Assembly: GCA_028279945.1 (NCBI GenBank)
Contig: JANQMT010000153.1
Span: 1-26,084 of the forward strand
Length of the DNA stretch: 26,084 nucleotides
Source of the DNA: JAKSCF01 sp028279945
GTDB lineage: Bacteria; Bacillota; Clostridia; Peptostreptococcales; JAAYPU01
Reading direction: 5' to 3'
Shown here: piece by piece, positions 1-7,643 of the stretch
Layout: every line of letters begins with the position of its first letter
Position numbering within the stretch: position 1 is the first letter of the stretch
Made by a program: the position numbers and the translations under genes
The notes under the pieces: generated by a model
Databases searched by the model: none
The model's input: only the letters and a program-made list of their open reading frames with translations
Told to the model about the DNA's origin: nothing

Positions 1-1
1 A

Positions 2-517
2 GCTAAGGTGTGGTCTCCGGTACCAGGTGAACCTCAAAAATATAAGGAAGACATGGAAGCAGAATTAGGAATTGAAGTTGTAGTTTGTGAAGCACCTAAA
101 GAAGCAGTGGTTGGCTCAGATATAGTAGTTACTGTAACACCAGGTAATAAACCGATTGTAAAAAGCGAATGGATAGAACCCGGAACTCATATTTGTGCAA
201 TTGGAGCTGATGTCGAAGGCAAACAAGAGTTAGATCCCCATATATTCACACGTGCTAAAGTGATCGTTGACAGTATTGAGCAATGTGTTCATGGTGGTGA
301 AACACTGAATGCAATTAAATCTGGTGCATTTACTGAAAATGATATCTATGGGGAAATTGGAGAAGTATTGCTTGGTAAAAAAGAGGGACGTATAAATGAT
401 GAAGAAATTACTTTATTTGATTCAACCGGTATGTCTGTTCAAGACAATGCAACTGCTGTAGGGATTTATAAAAGAGCATTGGAAAAATCAATAGGTTTAA
501 GCATTGATTTCATTTAA
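2..517 (+). CDS. Ornithine cyclodeaminase / mu-crystallin family protein, C-terminal part (5' truncated by window edge)
   Basis: The reading frame is open from base 2, so the N-terminal half lies outside the window; about 171 residues remain. They match the C-terminal Rossmann half of the ornithine cyclodeaminase/mu-crystallin family: the stretch DIVVTVTP, then PGTHICAIGAD, then GEIGEVLLGKK, and near the end ITLFDSTGMSVQDNATA, the family's hallmark C-terminal motif. Members are NAD(P)-dependent and include ornithine cyclodeaminase (ornithine to proline plus ammonia), alanine dehydrogenase and imine reductases. The residues that separate these activities are mostly in the missing part, so the substrate is open. 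It leads a run of five plus-strand genes and is followed after 75 bp by an aminotransferase. The family call is firm; the reaction is not. Confidence 0.9.
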   Translation, partial: AKVWSPVPGEPQKYKEDMEAELGIEVVVCEAPKEAVVGSDIVVTVTPGNKPIVKSEWIEPGTHICAIGADVEGKQELDPHIFTRAKVIVDSIEQCVHGGETLNAIKSGAFTENDIYGEIGEVLLGKKEGRINDEEITLFDSTGMSVQDNATAVGIYKRALEKSIGLSIDFI

Positions 518-592
518 AATCTGAAGAAATTTTGAAAGGAAAAAGCAAGTAATTAGATAAATGAATGTATTCAATAAAAATAAAGGGAGAGA

Positions 593-1726
593 ATGAAAGT
601 GGAATTTGAAAGAGCGATAATTGAAATTGAAGGAGCAGAGGTAGTCGGTTATGGCAGAATGACATGTAATCTTGGTGAAAGTTCAGTAGGAGAAAGGAAC
701 ATAAAAGACATAGGGTTATCTATAGAAGACATGGAGTTTCCTTATTATCAGGATCATAATGGATTAATTGAATTAAGAGAAAAAATTGCTGCGATGAGCG
801 GAGAAGGCGTGAAGTATGAGGACATTATGGTTACTCAAGGGGCAACGATGGCCTTGTTTATGACGTCGGTAACGCTAGGAGATAAAGGCGAACATGTTGT
901 GGTTCAGCATCCTAATTACTCTGTAAACCATATGACACCGGAAGGTATGGGATGCAATGTTGAGCTATTAGAATGTAAATTTGAAGATGGATTTAAATTT
1001 GATATTGAACGCTTAGACAAAATGGTAACGCCAAAAACAAAATTTGTAAGTATCAACTTTCCGGTCAATCCGTCTGGAGCAATGATTACAGAGGATGAAT
1101 TGAAAAGAATTATTGACATTTGTGAAAAGAATGACTGCTATCTAATTTCTGATGAAACCTATCGTGAAATGGCACATGATAAGCCATTACCGGTTGCTGC
1201 AACACTAAGCAAAAAAGCCATTAGTATTTCAAGCTTTTCTAAAGTATACGGCTTCCCTGGGATAAGAGTCGGCTGGCTGCATACTCAAGACGCTGAGTTA
1301 ATGTCTAAATTACTAAATATCAAAGAGCAAATCAATGTCCATGGCAGCGTACTGGATGAAATCGTAGCTTTAAAAATTATGGAAAATAGAGATGAATGGC
1401 TTCCAATCGCACGCGAAAAAATTCTTAGAAGAAAAGAAATTACAAAGAAATGGGTTCTTGAGCAAGACTGCTTAACTTGGAATGAGCCAAAAGGCGGCTG
1501 CACATGCTTTGTTAAGGCTGATGAATCACTGGGAATTGACTTTGACGATACATTTTATGATTATCTACTAACAAACTATGGTGCATACCCAGGTGCCGGA
1601 AGTTGGTTTGAATTCCCTAAAAATTATATGAGAATAGGGTTTGTATGGCCGCGAACAGATGAAGAACTAATAAATGGTTTAGAAGGCATTACAAAAGCAA
1701 TGAATGACTTAAGAAAAGATAAATAA
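593..1726 (+). CDS. Class I/II pyridoxal-phosphate aminotransferase
   Basis: A 377-residue fold-type I aminotransferase, probably cytosolic. Visible family residues are the cofactor-binding NFPVNPSG loop (N159), ISDETYR (D187, which contacts the pyridine nitrogen, and Y190), the Schiff-base lysine K217 in SSFSKVYGFPGIRVGW, and the carboxylate-binding arginine R347 in YMRIGF. Length is typical of the family. The ATG follows AAAGGGAGAG at suitable spacing. The N-terminal region (GRMTCNLGESSVGE) resembles the MocR-less aminotransferases often annotated as aspartate or capreomycidine-synthase-like aminotransferases, but I cannot name the amino donor. In context it would transaminate an amino acid handled by the flanking cyclodeaminase-family, PhzF and ureohydrolase proteins. 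Confidence 0.9.
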   Translation: MKVEFERAIIEIEGAEVVGYGRMTCNLGESSVGERNIKDIGLSIEDMEFPYYQDHNGLIELREKIAAMSGEGVKYEDIMVTQGATMALFMTSVTLGDKGEHVVVQHPNYSVNHMTPEGMGCNVELLECKFEDGFKFDIERLDKMVTPKTKFVSINFPVNPSGAMITEDELKRIIDICEKNDCYLISDETYREMAHDKPLPVAATLSKKAISISSFSKVYGFPGIRVGWLHTQDAELMSKLLNIKEQINVHGSVLDEIVALKIMENRDEWLPIAREKILRRKEITKKWVLEQDCLTWNEPKGGCTCFVKADESLGIDFDDTFYDYLLTNYGAYPGAGSWFEFPKNYMRIGFVWPRTDEELINGLEGITKAMNDLRKDK

Positions 1727-1812
1727 TTTCAAAAAAAGGTTGTCTGTCAAGTCTTATTCAAGAAGGTTTTAAAATTAAACGATCAATTATAACAAAAGGG
1801 AGTGGAAAATCA

Positions 1813-2715
1813 GTGAAATTTTATATTGTAGATGCATTTGCTGATGAATTATTCGGAGGTAACGCTGCAGGTGTTGTTATTTTAGAGAAAGAAGAAAAAT
1901 ATCCCTCTGAAGACATAATGATAAAAACAGCGGCAGAGCTGAAATATTCAGAGACAGCATTTATTAAGCAAATAGCGGAGAATGAATTTAAAATAAGATA
2001 TTTTACTCCGGCTGCAGAGGTAGAACTCTGCGGCCATGCTACCATCGGCTCTTTTGGTGCTTTGGTAGATTGTGGATTAGCAAAAAATCATGAAACGTAT
2101 ATGATTGATACACTTTCCGGAAAAAAAGAAGTCATGATTAAAGATCAATTGGTTATGATGGACATGAGTGCACCGGTAGAATTAGATAAAATCATTGATG
2201 GAAACAAATTAGAAGAACTGGCAAAAATTATGGGTATAGAAGTTGAAGATATTGGCATGATGCCACAAATGATTTCTACAGGGCTTCCTGATATTATGCT
2301 TCATGTAAAAAATAAAGAGATACTCATGAATATTAATCCGGATTTTCCTGCTTTATCGGAACTTTCGGATAGGTATAAGGTTGTTGGGGTTCATGCTTTC
2401 GCACTAAATCTTAATAATCAATCGCCTGAAGAGAAAAAAATCACAGCATTTTGCAGAAACTTTGCACCACTATATGAAATTGATGAAGAGGCTGCGACTG
2501 GTACATCAAACGGTGCTCTTACTTATTATTTATTTAAGAATGACATTATAAAAGAAAATGAGGAAAATCTATTTCTTCAGGGAGAAAGTATGAATAGGCC
2601 TTCAAAAATCAGTAGTATCTTAGAAACTACGACCTACAAAGACGAAACTACTGTGCAAATTAAAATAGGCGGTATGTATCGGATATTGAGTAAAGGTGAT
2701 ATTTTTTTGATATAG
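1813..2715 (+). CDS. PhzF family isomerase/epimerase-fold protein
   Basis: A 300-residue protein with the two-lobed diaminopimelate-epimerase fold of the PhzF family. Hallmarks are DAFADELFGGNAAGVV at the N-terminus, YSETAF with E47 matching the PhzF catalytic glutamate, ELCGHATIGSFGAL, and DEEAATGTSNGALTYYL at the start of the second lobe. There is no pair of catalytic cysteines, which separates PhzF from DapF and proline racemase. The start is a GTG with AGGGAG ten bases upstream. PhzF itself isomerises a phenazine precursor, but most family members have unknown substrates and no phenazine genes are nearby. A role in isomerising an intermediate of the surrounding amino-acid cluster is inference. 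Confidence 0.9.
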   Translation: MKFYIVDAFADELFGGNAAGVVILEKEEKYPSEDIMIKTAAELKYSETAFIKQIAENEFKIRYFTPAAEVELCGHATIGSFGALVDCGLAKNHETYMIDTLSGKKEVMIKDQLVMMDMSAPVELDKIIDGNKLEELAKIMGIEVEDIGMMPQMISTGLPDIMLHVKNKEILMNINPDFPALSELSDRYKVVGVHAFALNLNNQSPEEKKITAFCRNFAPLYEIDEEAATGTSNGALTYYLFKNDIIKENEENLFLQGESMNRPSKISSILETTTYKDETTVQIKIGGMYRILSKGDIFLI

Positions 2716-2813
2716 AAAATTTCTAACAGAACTTTATTCAAACGAACAAAAAAAGCAATTAAGATCTATAATTTTTATTTTATAAAACGATATTTCGTTA
2801 GAGGGAGAGTTAT

Positions 2814-3785
2814 ATGAAAAAAAAGTACAAACCTATTGACACGGCCAGCAGCCCAAGATTTGTTGGTATTAGAACTTTTAATAGGTTACCGGAAAAAAGA
2901 ACTCTTGAAGATGTAGATTTTATTATTACCGGTGTACCTTTTGATACAGGTGCATCATATAGAACCGGGCAGAGATTTGCACCTGAAACCATAAGAAGTG
3001 TATCTGTCTTAATGAGAGAATATAATTATGATTTAGGATTGAATATCTTTGAGTATTGTTCCGGTGTAGACTATGGGGACATTGATGTTATTCCAGGAGA
3101 TATCATTACGACTTATAATAACATGGTTAGAGATTTGAAACCTGTATATGAAAAAGGTGTTATTCCTATTGTTATGGGTGGAGATCATTCGATTTCCTTA
3201 GGAGAATTGAGAGCAATAAAACAGGAGATTGGACCTGTTGCTTTATTGCATTTTGATTCACATTGCGATATGGATGATGATTATTATAGTGGTTTAATAC
3301 AATATAATCATGGCACTTCTTTTAAAAAAGCATTGGATGAAGGTTGTATTCTTGTAGAAAAATCCATTCAGGTAGGAATGAGAGGCACTTGTAGTTCAGC
3401 AGAAGATTTTGATTACTCTAAAAGGCTGGGATTCCAAGTTCTTACCTCAGATGAAATTCACCGAAAAGGAATAGAATATGCAATAGAAAGTATACAAGAG
3501 AGAGTAGGAGATACACCTGTATTTGTATCATTTGATATTGATTTTATTGACCCGGCTTATGCTCCTGGAACAGGCACACCGGAAATAGGTGGTTTTAGTA
3601 CATGGCAGACAAAAGAAATAATTAGAAAAGGAATGCAGGGATTAAATTTTGTAGGCTTTGATTTAGTTGAAGTATTACCTCATGAGGATAGTGGGAAAAT
3701 TACTTCTTGGGCTGCTGCAAATATAATGCATGAATTTATGTCTTTGATAGCATTCAATAAAAAGAATGGAAAATATCCAAAATAA
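2814..3785 (+). CDS. Agmatinase/arginase (ureohydrolase) family protein, possibly a guanidino-acid hydrolase
   Basis: A 323-residue ureohydrolase. All six metal ligands of the binuclear centre are present: H125 in GGDHSI, D148/H150/D152 in HFDSHCD, and D241/D243 in SFDIDFIDP. The family block PGTGTPEIGG follows. At the position where arginases carry the guanidinium-contacting glutamate (GGLxxRE), this protein has Q265 (GGFSTWQ). As I recall, some guanidino-acid hydrolases and the human protein annotated as agmatinase have glutamine there. The enzyme should hydrolyse a guanidino group to urea plus an amine; agmatine, guanidinobutyrate, guanidinopropionate and guanidine are the candidates. ATG start with GAGGGAG upstream. 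A short hairpin (2786-2790/2795-2799) sits just before the ribosome-binding site. Confidence 0.9.
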   Translation: MKKKYKPIDTASSPRFVGIRTFNRLPEKRTLEDVDFIITGVPFDTGASYRTGQRFAPETIRSVSVLMREYNYDLGLNIFEYCSGVDYGDIDVIPGDIITTYNNMVRDLKPVYEKGVIPIVMGGDHSISLGELRAIKQEIGPVALLHFDSHCDMDDDYYSGLIQYNHGTSFKKALDEGCILVEKSIQVGMRGTCSSAEDFDYSKRLGFQVLTSDEIHRKGIEYAIESIQERVGDTPVFVSFDIDFIDPAYAPGTGTPEIGGFSTWQTKEIIRKGMQGLNFVGFDLVEVLPHEDSGKITSWAAANIMHEFMSLIAFNKKNGKYPK

Positions 3786-3859
3786 AGGGCTGAAAGAAGA
3801 AATAAAAATAGTCTAAGTAAAATAATGGATTAATATATCTGATTAAAGGAGGATTAAAC

Positions 3860-5131
3860 ATGAAGAAATTTAAATATGATATTAACGGAGTCAGAAAACA
3901 ATTTCCTTGTTTATCTAGAGAAGTCAATGGGTATTCGGCAGCATTTTTTGATGGACCTGGAGGGACTCAGGTACCGCAGCGTGTTGCAGATAAAATTTGT
4001 GACTATTTATTTCATCACAATGCAAATGCTCATGGTTGTTTTGTAACATCTATCGAGAGTGATACGCTACTTAAAAAGGCCAGGGAAACTTTTGCTGATT
4101 TTTTAGGATGTGATTGGAAAGAAATATCTTTTGGTGCCAACACATCTTCTAATAACTTCAAACTTTCTTTAGGTATTGCAAGAGATTTGGCTGCCGGTGA
4201 TGAAGTTATTATTACAGATATTGATCATGAAGGAAACAGGTCTCCTTGGAGATTATTGGCAGAGCGTGGCGTCGTGGTAAAAAGTGTAAAAGTAAATCCA
4301 GAAACTTGTATACTTGATTTAGAAGATTATAAATCTAAATTATCTCAAAAAACAAAAGTAGTAGCAGTAAACTGGGCTGCAAACGCGGTAGGGACTATTA
4401 CAGATGTAAAAACAGTTATTAAGCTGGCTCATGAAGTAGGAGCGTTAACTGTTGTCGATGCTGTTCACTATGCTGCGCATAAACCTATTGATGTAAAAGA
4501 TATTGATACTGATTTTATGCTTTGCTCAGCATATAAGTTTTTTGGACCACATATTGGTGTAATTTATGGTAAAAAAGAAGCTATGGATAATTTAAGAACC
4601 ATTAGGGTAATGGCAGATGATAATACTGAAGCACCAGAGAAATTTGAAACAGGTACACCGAATTTTGAATGTATTTGTGGAGCTGCTGAGGCTGTAGAAT
4701 TTATTTCTGATATAGGCAAATTATATGTTGACTGTTTTGAAGATCGATTAAAGGGTCTTGAAGGGCGGAGAAAAAATATTGTTGCAGGTATGATTGCCAT
4801 TGACGAATATGAGGAGCCTTTGGCATCTAAGCTTCGAAAAGAGCTTAGAAAAATAGAAAAAGTAACGGTTTATGGACCACCGGAAGGACATCCTCGTACG
4901 ACCACTGTATCCTTTACGATTGAAGGGAAAAGACCCTTGGAAGTAGCCCAATATTTAGCTGATAAAGGGATATTTGTATGGGATGGAGATTTTTATGCAG
5001 TTGAAACCATCAATACAGTTTTGAAGTTAAAGGAAAAAGGCGGTTTAGTTAGAATTGGTCTAGCTCCATATAATACTGAAGAAGAAGTTGACAGAACCAT
5101 TGAAGCTATAAAAGAAATTTGTAGTTTTTAA
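3860..5131 (+). CDS. Cysteine-desulfurase-like class V aminotransferase (VC1184 subfamily type), no desulfurase cysteine
   Basis: A 423-residue class V PLP enzyme. Visible residues are DGPGGTQVP near the N-terminus, FGANTSSNNF (phosphate-binding region), D200 and H203 in VVDAVHYAAH, and the Schiff-base lysine K226 in CSAYKFFGPHIG. It resembles the cysteine-desulfurase-like subfamily typified by VC1184 (TIGR01976) rather than SufS or IscS. In the C-terminal region where SufS has its catalytic cysteine loop, this protein reads VWDGDFYAVE (about 374-382), without cysteine, so a persulfide mechanism is unlikely. A lyase, racemase or aminotransferase activity fits better. AAAGGAGG precedes the ATG. 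It is the last gene before a strong terminator, so it probably closes the operon. Confidence 0.9.
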   Translation: MKKFKYDINGVRKQFPCLSREVNGYSAAFFDGPGGTQVPQRVADKICDYLFHHNANAHGCFVTSIESDTLLKKARETFADFLGCDWKEISFGANTSSNNFKLSLGIARDLAAGDEVIITDIDHEGNRSPWRLLAERGVVVKSVKVNPETCILDLEDYKSKLSQKTKVVAVNWAANAVGTITDVKTVIKLAHEVGALTVVDAVHYAAHKPIDVKDIDTDFMLCSAYKFFGPHIGVIYGKKEAMDNLRTIRVMADDNTEAPEKFETGTPNFECICGAAEAVEFISDIGKLYVDCFEDRLKGLEGRRKNIVAGMIAIDEYEEPLASKLRKELRKIEKVTVYGPPEGHPRTTTVSFTIEGKRPLEVAQYLADKGIFVWDGDFYAVETINTVLKLKEKGGLVRIGLAPYNTEEEVDRTIEAIKEICSF

Positions 5132-5170
5132 AAAACAAAAAATACATTAGTAGAACAGAAAACACTTGCA

Positions 5171-5207
5171 GGTATGACCTAATGAGGTCATACCTTTTAG
5201 GTTATTT
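5171..5207 (+). terminator. Rho-independent terminator after the PLP/ureohydrolase operon
   Basis: GGTATGACCT (5171-5180) pairs perfectly with AGGTCATACC (5185-5194) around an AATG loop, and TTTTAGGTTATTT follows. The 10-bp stem sits 40 bp after the stop codon at 5131 and about 50 bp before the chemoreceptor start. This separates the five-gene run from the downstream gene. Confidence 0.8.
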
Positions 5208-5244
5208 GGCAACGATTCAAAGGATATATTGAGGAAGTGATAAA

Positions 5245-7173
5245 ATGGGTTCAAAAAATAGAATTTCAATAGAAATGAAACTAGGGATAACAATTTTTTT
5301 AAGCATTCTGTCCAGCTGTTTCTTTATGGGATTACACCTAAAATTATTTACGGCTACATCATTAGTAAGGGCTTTATTAGTCAGCATTTTTTTTACTATT
5401 ATGATTTTAATTATTTTTAGAAAAAAATTTTTAAAACCTTTAGAAGACATTACCAATGCTCTTGAGTTTTCAGAAGGGAGTATTTCAACTGAAATACTGC
5501 AAAAATATAATTTAAGAAATAATGAAATAGGTGATTTAGCTAAGAGCCTTACGGAAATGGAGAACAGGTTAAAAAGATATGCTGATACAGTAAACCATAT
5601 AATAGAAGGTAAAAATGCACCGATAATAAAGCCTGATTGTAATAGAGATTTTTTGATGGCCGGACTTTACAAGATAATAAATAATAATAAGGTAATGCTG
5701 GATGAATTAGATAATATAGTTAAAGCGATGACAAAAGGAGACTTTAAGGAAAGAGCGAATGAAAACGAATTTAAAGGCAATTGGAGAAAGATTATACAGA
5801 AATTTAATCATGTGATGGATGAAATCCATAGGCCGGTGGATATTGCTCGAGAATATTTGAAAAATGTTGCTAATGGAGAAAATGATACAGTTAAAATTGT
5901 TCTTTCAGAATATGAGGGAGATATTAAAGATTTAATGAAAAATATAATTGCTGTAGCAAACTCTATGGATAATATATTTGACGAAATTGTTGATTTGTCG
6001 AAAGAAGCAATAAATGGAAATCTCTCATATCGAGCCAATACTTCAAAGCATTTAGGTGCATACTCTCGTATGATTGGCGGAATAAACGAAACGATAGATG
6101 CAATTATCAAACCTATCCAGGAAGCTTCGTTGGTCCTTCAGCAGTTTGCTAAGGGTAATTTAAGTCAAAGAATAGAAGGGGACTATCAAGGAGACCATGT
6201 CAAGATTAAGCTGGCTGTTAATTCTATGAGTCAAAAAATACAAGTCTATATATCTGATATTTCAGATGTTTTAAGTGAAATAGCGAATAAAAACTGTGAT
6301 ATAGGTATTGAACGAGACTATCTGGGAGATTTTTCAGAACTAAAGGATTCAATTAATCATATCATAGGCCAATTGAGCCATGTGTTAGAGGAAATGAATA
6401 CTACTTCGGATCAGGTTGAGTTAGCGGTTAATCAAGTAGCTGCTTCAAGTCAATCTTTATCACAAGGTGCAACAGAACAAGCAAGCTCAATAGAGGAAAT
6501 CAATGCAACCATTATTCAAGTGGCCGAACAAACTAATCAAAATGCAGAAAAGGCAGATATGGCAAATGAATTGTCTATCAAGGCAAAGGCAGATGCGCTA
6601 AAAGGAAATGAGCAGATGACGGTTATGTTAGCTGCTATGAATGAAATTAAAGAATCTTCACAAAACATTTCAAAAATTATTAAGGTGATTGATGATATTG
6701 CTTTTCAAACCAATATATTAGCTCTAAATGCTGCTGTAGAAGCAGCAAGAGCAGGTGAACAAGGAAAAAGTTTTGCGGTGGTTGCACAAGAAGTTAGAGA
6801 CCTTGCAGCAAGGAGTGCCGAAGCAGCTAGAGAAACAACAGAAATAATTGATCGTTCCATTACCAAAGTGGAAGATGGATATACAATCGCAAATCAAACC
6901 ACTGAGGCATTGAGTAAGATTGTTGATGGTATTTCGGATACAGAAGATATTGTAAGACTGATTACTATTTCTTCATCAGAGCAAGCAAAAGCAATTAGAG
7001 AAATAGGTCAAGCAATAGAGCAAATATCACATATCACACAGTCCAATACTGCAACAGCAGAAGAAAATGCTGCCTCTAGTGCAAAAATGGCGGAGCAAAC
7101 GCATCAGCTTAGAGGCATGATGAGTGAATTTAAATTGAAAAATGCTTTCAAAAAAGAAATAGGAAGTATATAG
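5245..7173 (+). CDS. Methyl-accepting chemotaxis protein with HAMP array and no extracellular sensor domain
   Basis: A 642-residue chemoreceptor. Two hydrophobic helices (about 12-32 and 41-59) are separated by only some eight residues, so there is almost no extracellular part. A HAMP segment (about 60-115) is followed by a long cytoplasmic region (about 155-390) with repeated HAMP-like units, for example ANGENDTVKI, INGNLSYRAN and AKGNLSQRIEGDY. The signalling domain (about 395-620) contains the conserved hairpin tip IDDIAFQTNILALNAAVEAA and EQGKSFAVVAQEVRDLAARS. There is no C-terminal CheR/CheB tether pentapeptide. The protein should relay a cytoplasmic or membrane-derived signal to CheA/CheW. 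The ATG follows GAGGAAGTGA. Its position between the amino-acid cluster and the racemase/NhaC pair suggests, but does not prove, a related stimulus. Confidence 0.95.
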   Translation: MGSKNRISIEMKLGITIFLSILSSCFFMGLHLKLFTATSLVRALLVSIFFTIMILIIFRKKFLKPLEDITNALEFSEGSISTEILQKYNLRNNEIGDLAKSLTEMENRLKRYADTVNHIIEGKNAPIIKPDCNRDFLMAGLYKIINNNKVMLDELDNIVKAMTKGDFKERANENEFKGNWRKIIQKFNHVMDEIHRPVDIAREYLKNVANGENDTVKIVLSEYEGDIKDLMKNIIAVANSMDNIFDEIVDLSKEAINGNLSYRANTSKHLGAYSRMIGGINETIDAIIKPIQEASLVLQQFAKGNLSQRIEGDYQGDHVKIKLAVNSMSQKIQVYISDISDVLSEIANKNCDIGIERDYLGDFSELKDSINHIIGQLSHVLEEMNTTSDQVELAVNQVAASSQSLSQGATEQASSIEEINATIIQVAEQTNQNAEKADMANELSIKAKADALKGNEQMTVMLAAMNEIKESSQNISKIIKVIDDIAFQTNILALNAAVEAARAGEQGKSFAVVAQEVRDLAARSAEAARETTEIIDRSITKVEDGYTIANQTTEALSKIVDGISDTEDIVRLITISSSEQAKAIREIGQAIEQISHITQSNTATAEENAASSAKMAEQTHQLRGMMSEFKLKNAFKKEIGSI

Positions 7174-7186
7174 CCTTTGTATTTAA

Positions 7187-7249
7187 TCAATTTTTGAGAA
7201 TATTAGAAAACGGTTTGGTTGGGTAAAAAACTAAAATTTAGTTGTTTAT
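7187..7249. repeat. 63-bp direct repeat, copy 1
   Basis: Nearly identical to 7311-7373 (offset 124 bp), differing at three positions: 7191 T/C, 7211 C/A and 7240 A/G. It begins 14 bp after the chemoreceptor stop codon. Inside it, TTTGGTT (7214-7220), AACTAAA (7229-7235) and TTTAGTT (7237-7243) allow two mutually exclusive hairpins that compete for the middle segment. It is non-coding as far as I can see. Confidence 0.85.
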
Positions 7250-7310
7250 CATTTTTGTGATGCTGTATTTTTTTGCCATGCTGAATTCTAAAATTCTAGC
7301 AAGAATAAAT

Positions 7311-7373
7311 TCAACTTTTGAGAATATTAGAAAAAGGTTTGGTTGGGTAAAAAACTAAAATTTGGTTGTTTAT
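7311..7373. repeat. 63-bp direct repeat, copy 2
   Basis: Second copy of the repeat at 7187-7249. The three alternative-pairing segments are kept: TTTGGTT (7338-7344), AACTAAA (7353-7359) and TTTGGTT (7361-7367). The A-to-G change at 7364 swaps an A-U for a G-U pair in RNA, so the fold is preserved. The rest of the 7174-7643 gap has no convincing ORF, but holds the structured segment at 7527-7620. Confidence 0.85.
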
Positions 7374-7526
7374 TTAATATTAATAGTAACTTAAAATAAT
7401 TATATCACGAGCGTGAATGAAACCTTGATTTATCAAATAAGAAATTTTCAGAACATTAAAAATAATGGGGATAATCGCCATAACACTTTTTAACATAATT
7501 AGTGCCATTTTCGATTGGATATGGAT

Positions 7527-7620
7527 TTGCCAATTAATGATTGGTAAGGGTAGTGCTAAGCTGTAAGCCTTGAAGTTACTAAATTTTAAACATTTTAGAA
7601 GCTAAAAACTTGACACTACC
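7527..7620 (+). promoter_or_regulatory. Structured 5' leader upstream of the racemase-family gene (possible cis-regulatory RNA)
   Basis: Two adjacent helices can be drawn. The first is an 8-bp hairpin, TTGCCAAT (7527-7534) with ATTGGTAA (7540-7547), including one G-U pair. The second is a long-range stem, GGTAGTG (7549-7555) with CACTACC (7614-7620). It encloses AAGTT/AACTT (7573-7577/7607-7611) and CTAAA/TTTAG (7579-7583/7594-7598). The closing stem ends directly before the ribosome-binding site GGTAAGGAGGAGGAG (from 7621) of the gene starting at 7644. I do not recognise a known riboswitch class; a role in controlling translation is inference. Confidence 0.4.
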
Positions 7621-7643
7621 TGGTAAGGAGGAGGAGATGTTTT

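Noticed and set aside
2786..2799. ACGA-containing hairpin before the ureohydrolase gene, considered as a guanidine-II (mini-ykkC) riboswitch
   Set aside because: Guanidine-II needs two hairpins each with an ACGR loop. Here there is one 5-bp hairpin and the ACGA is in the stem.
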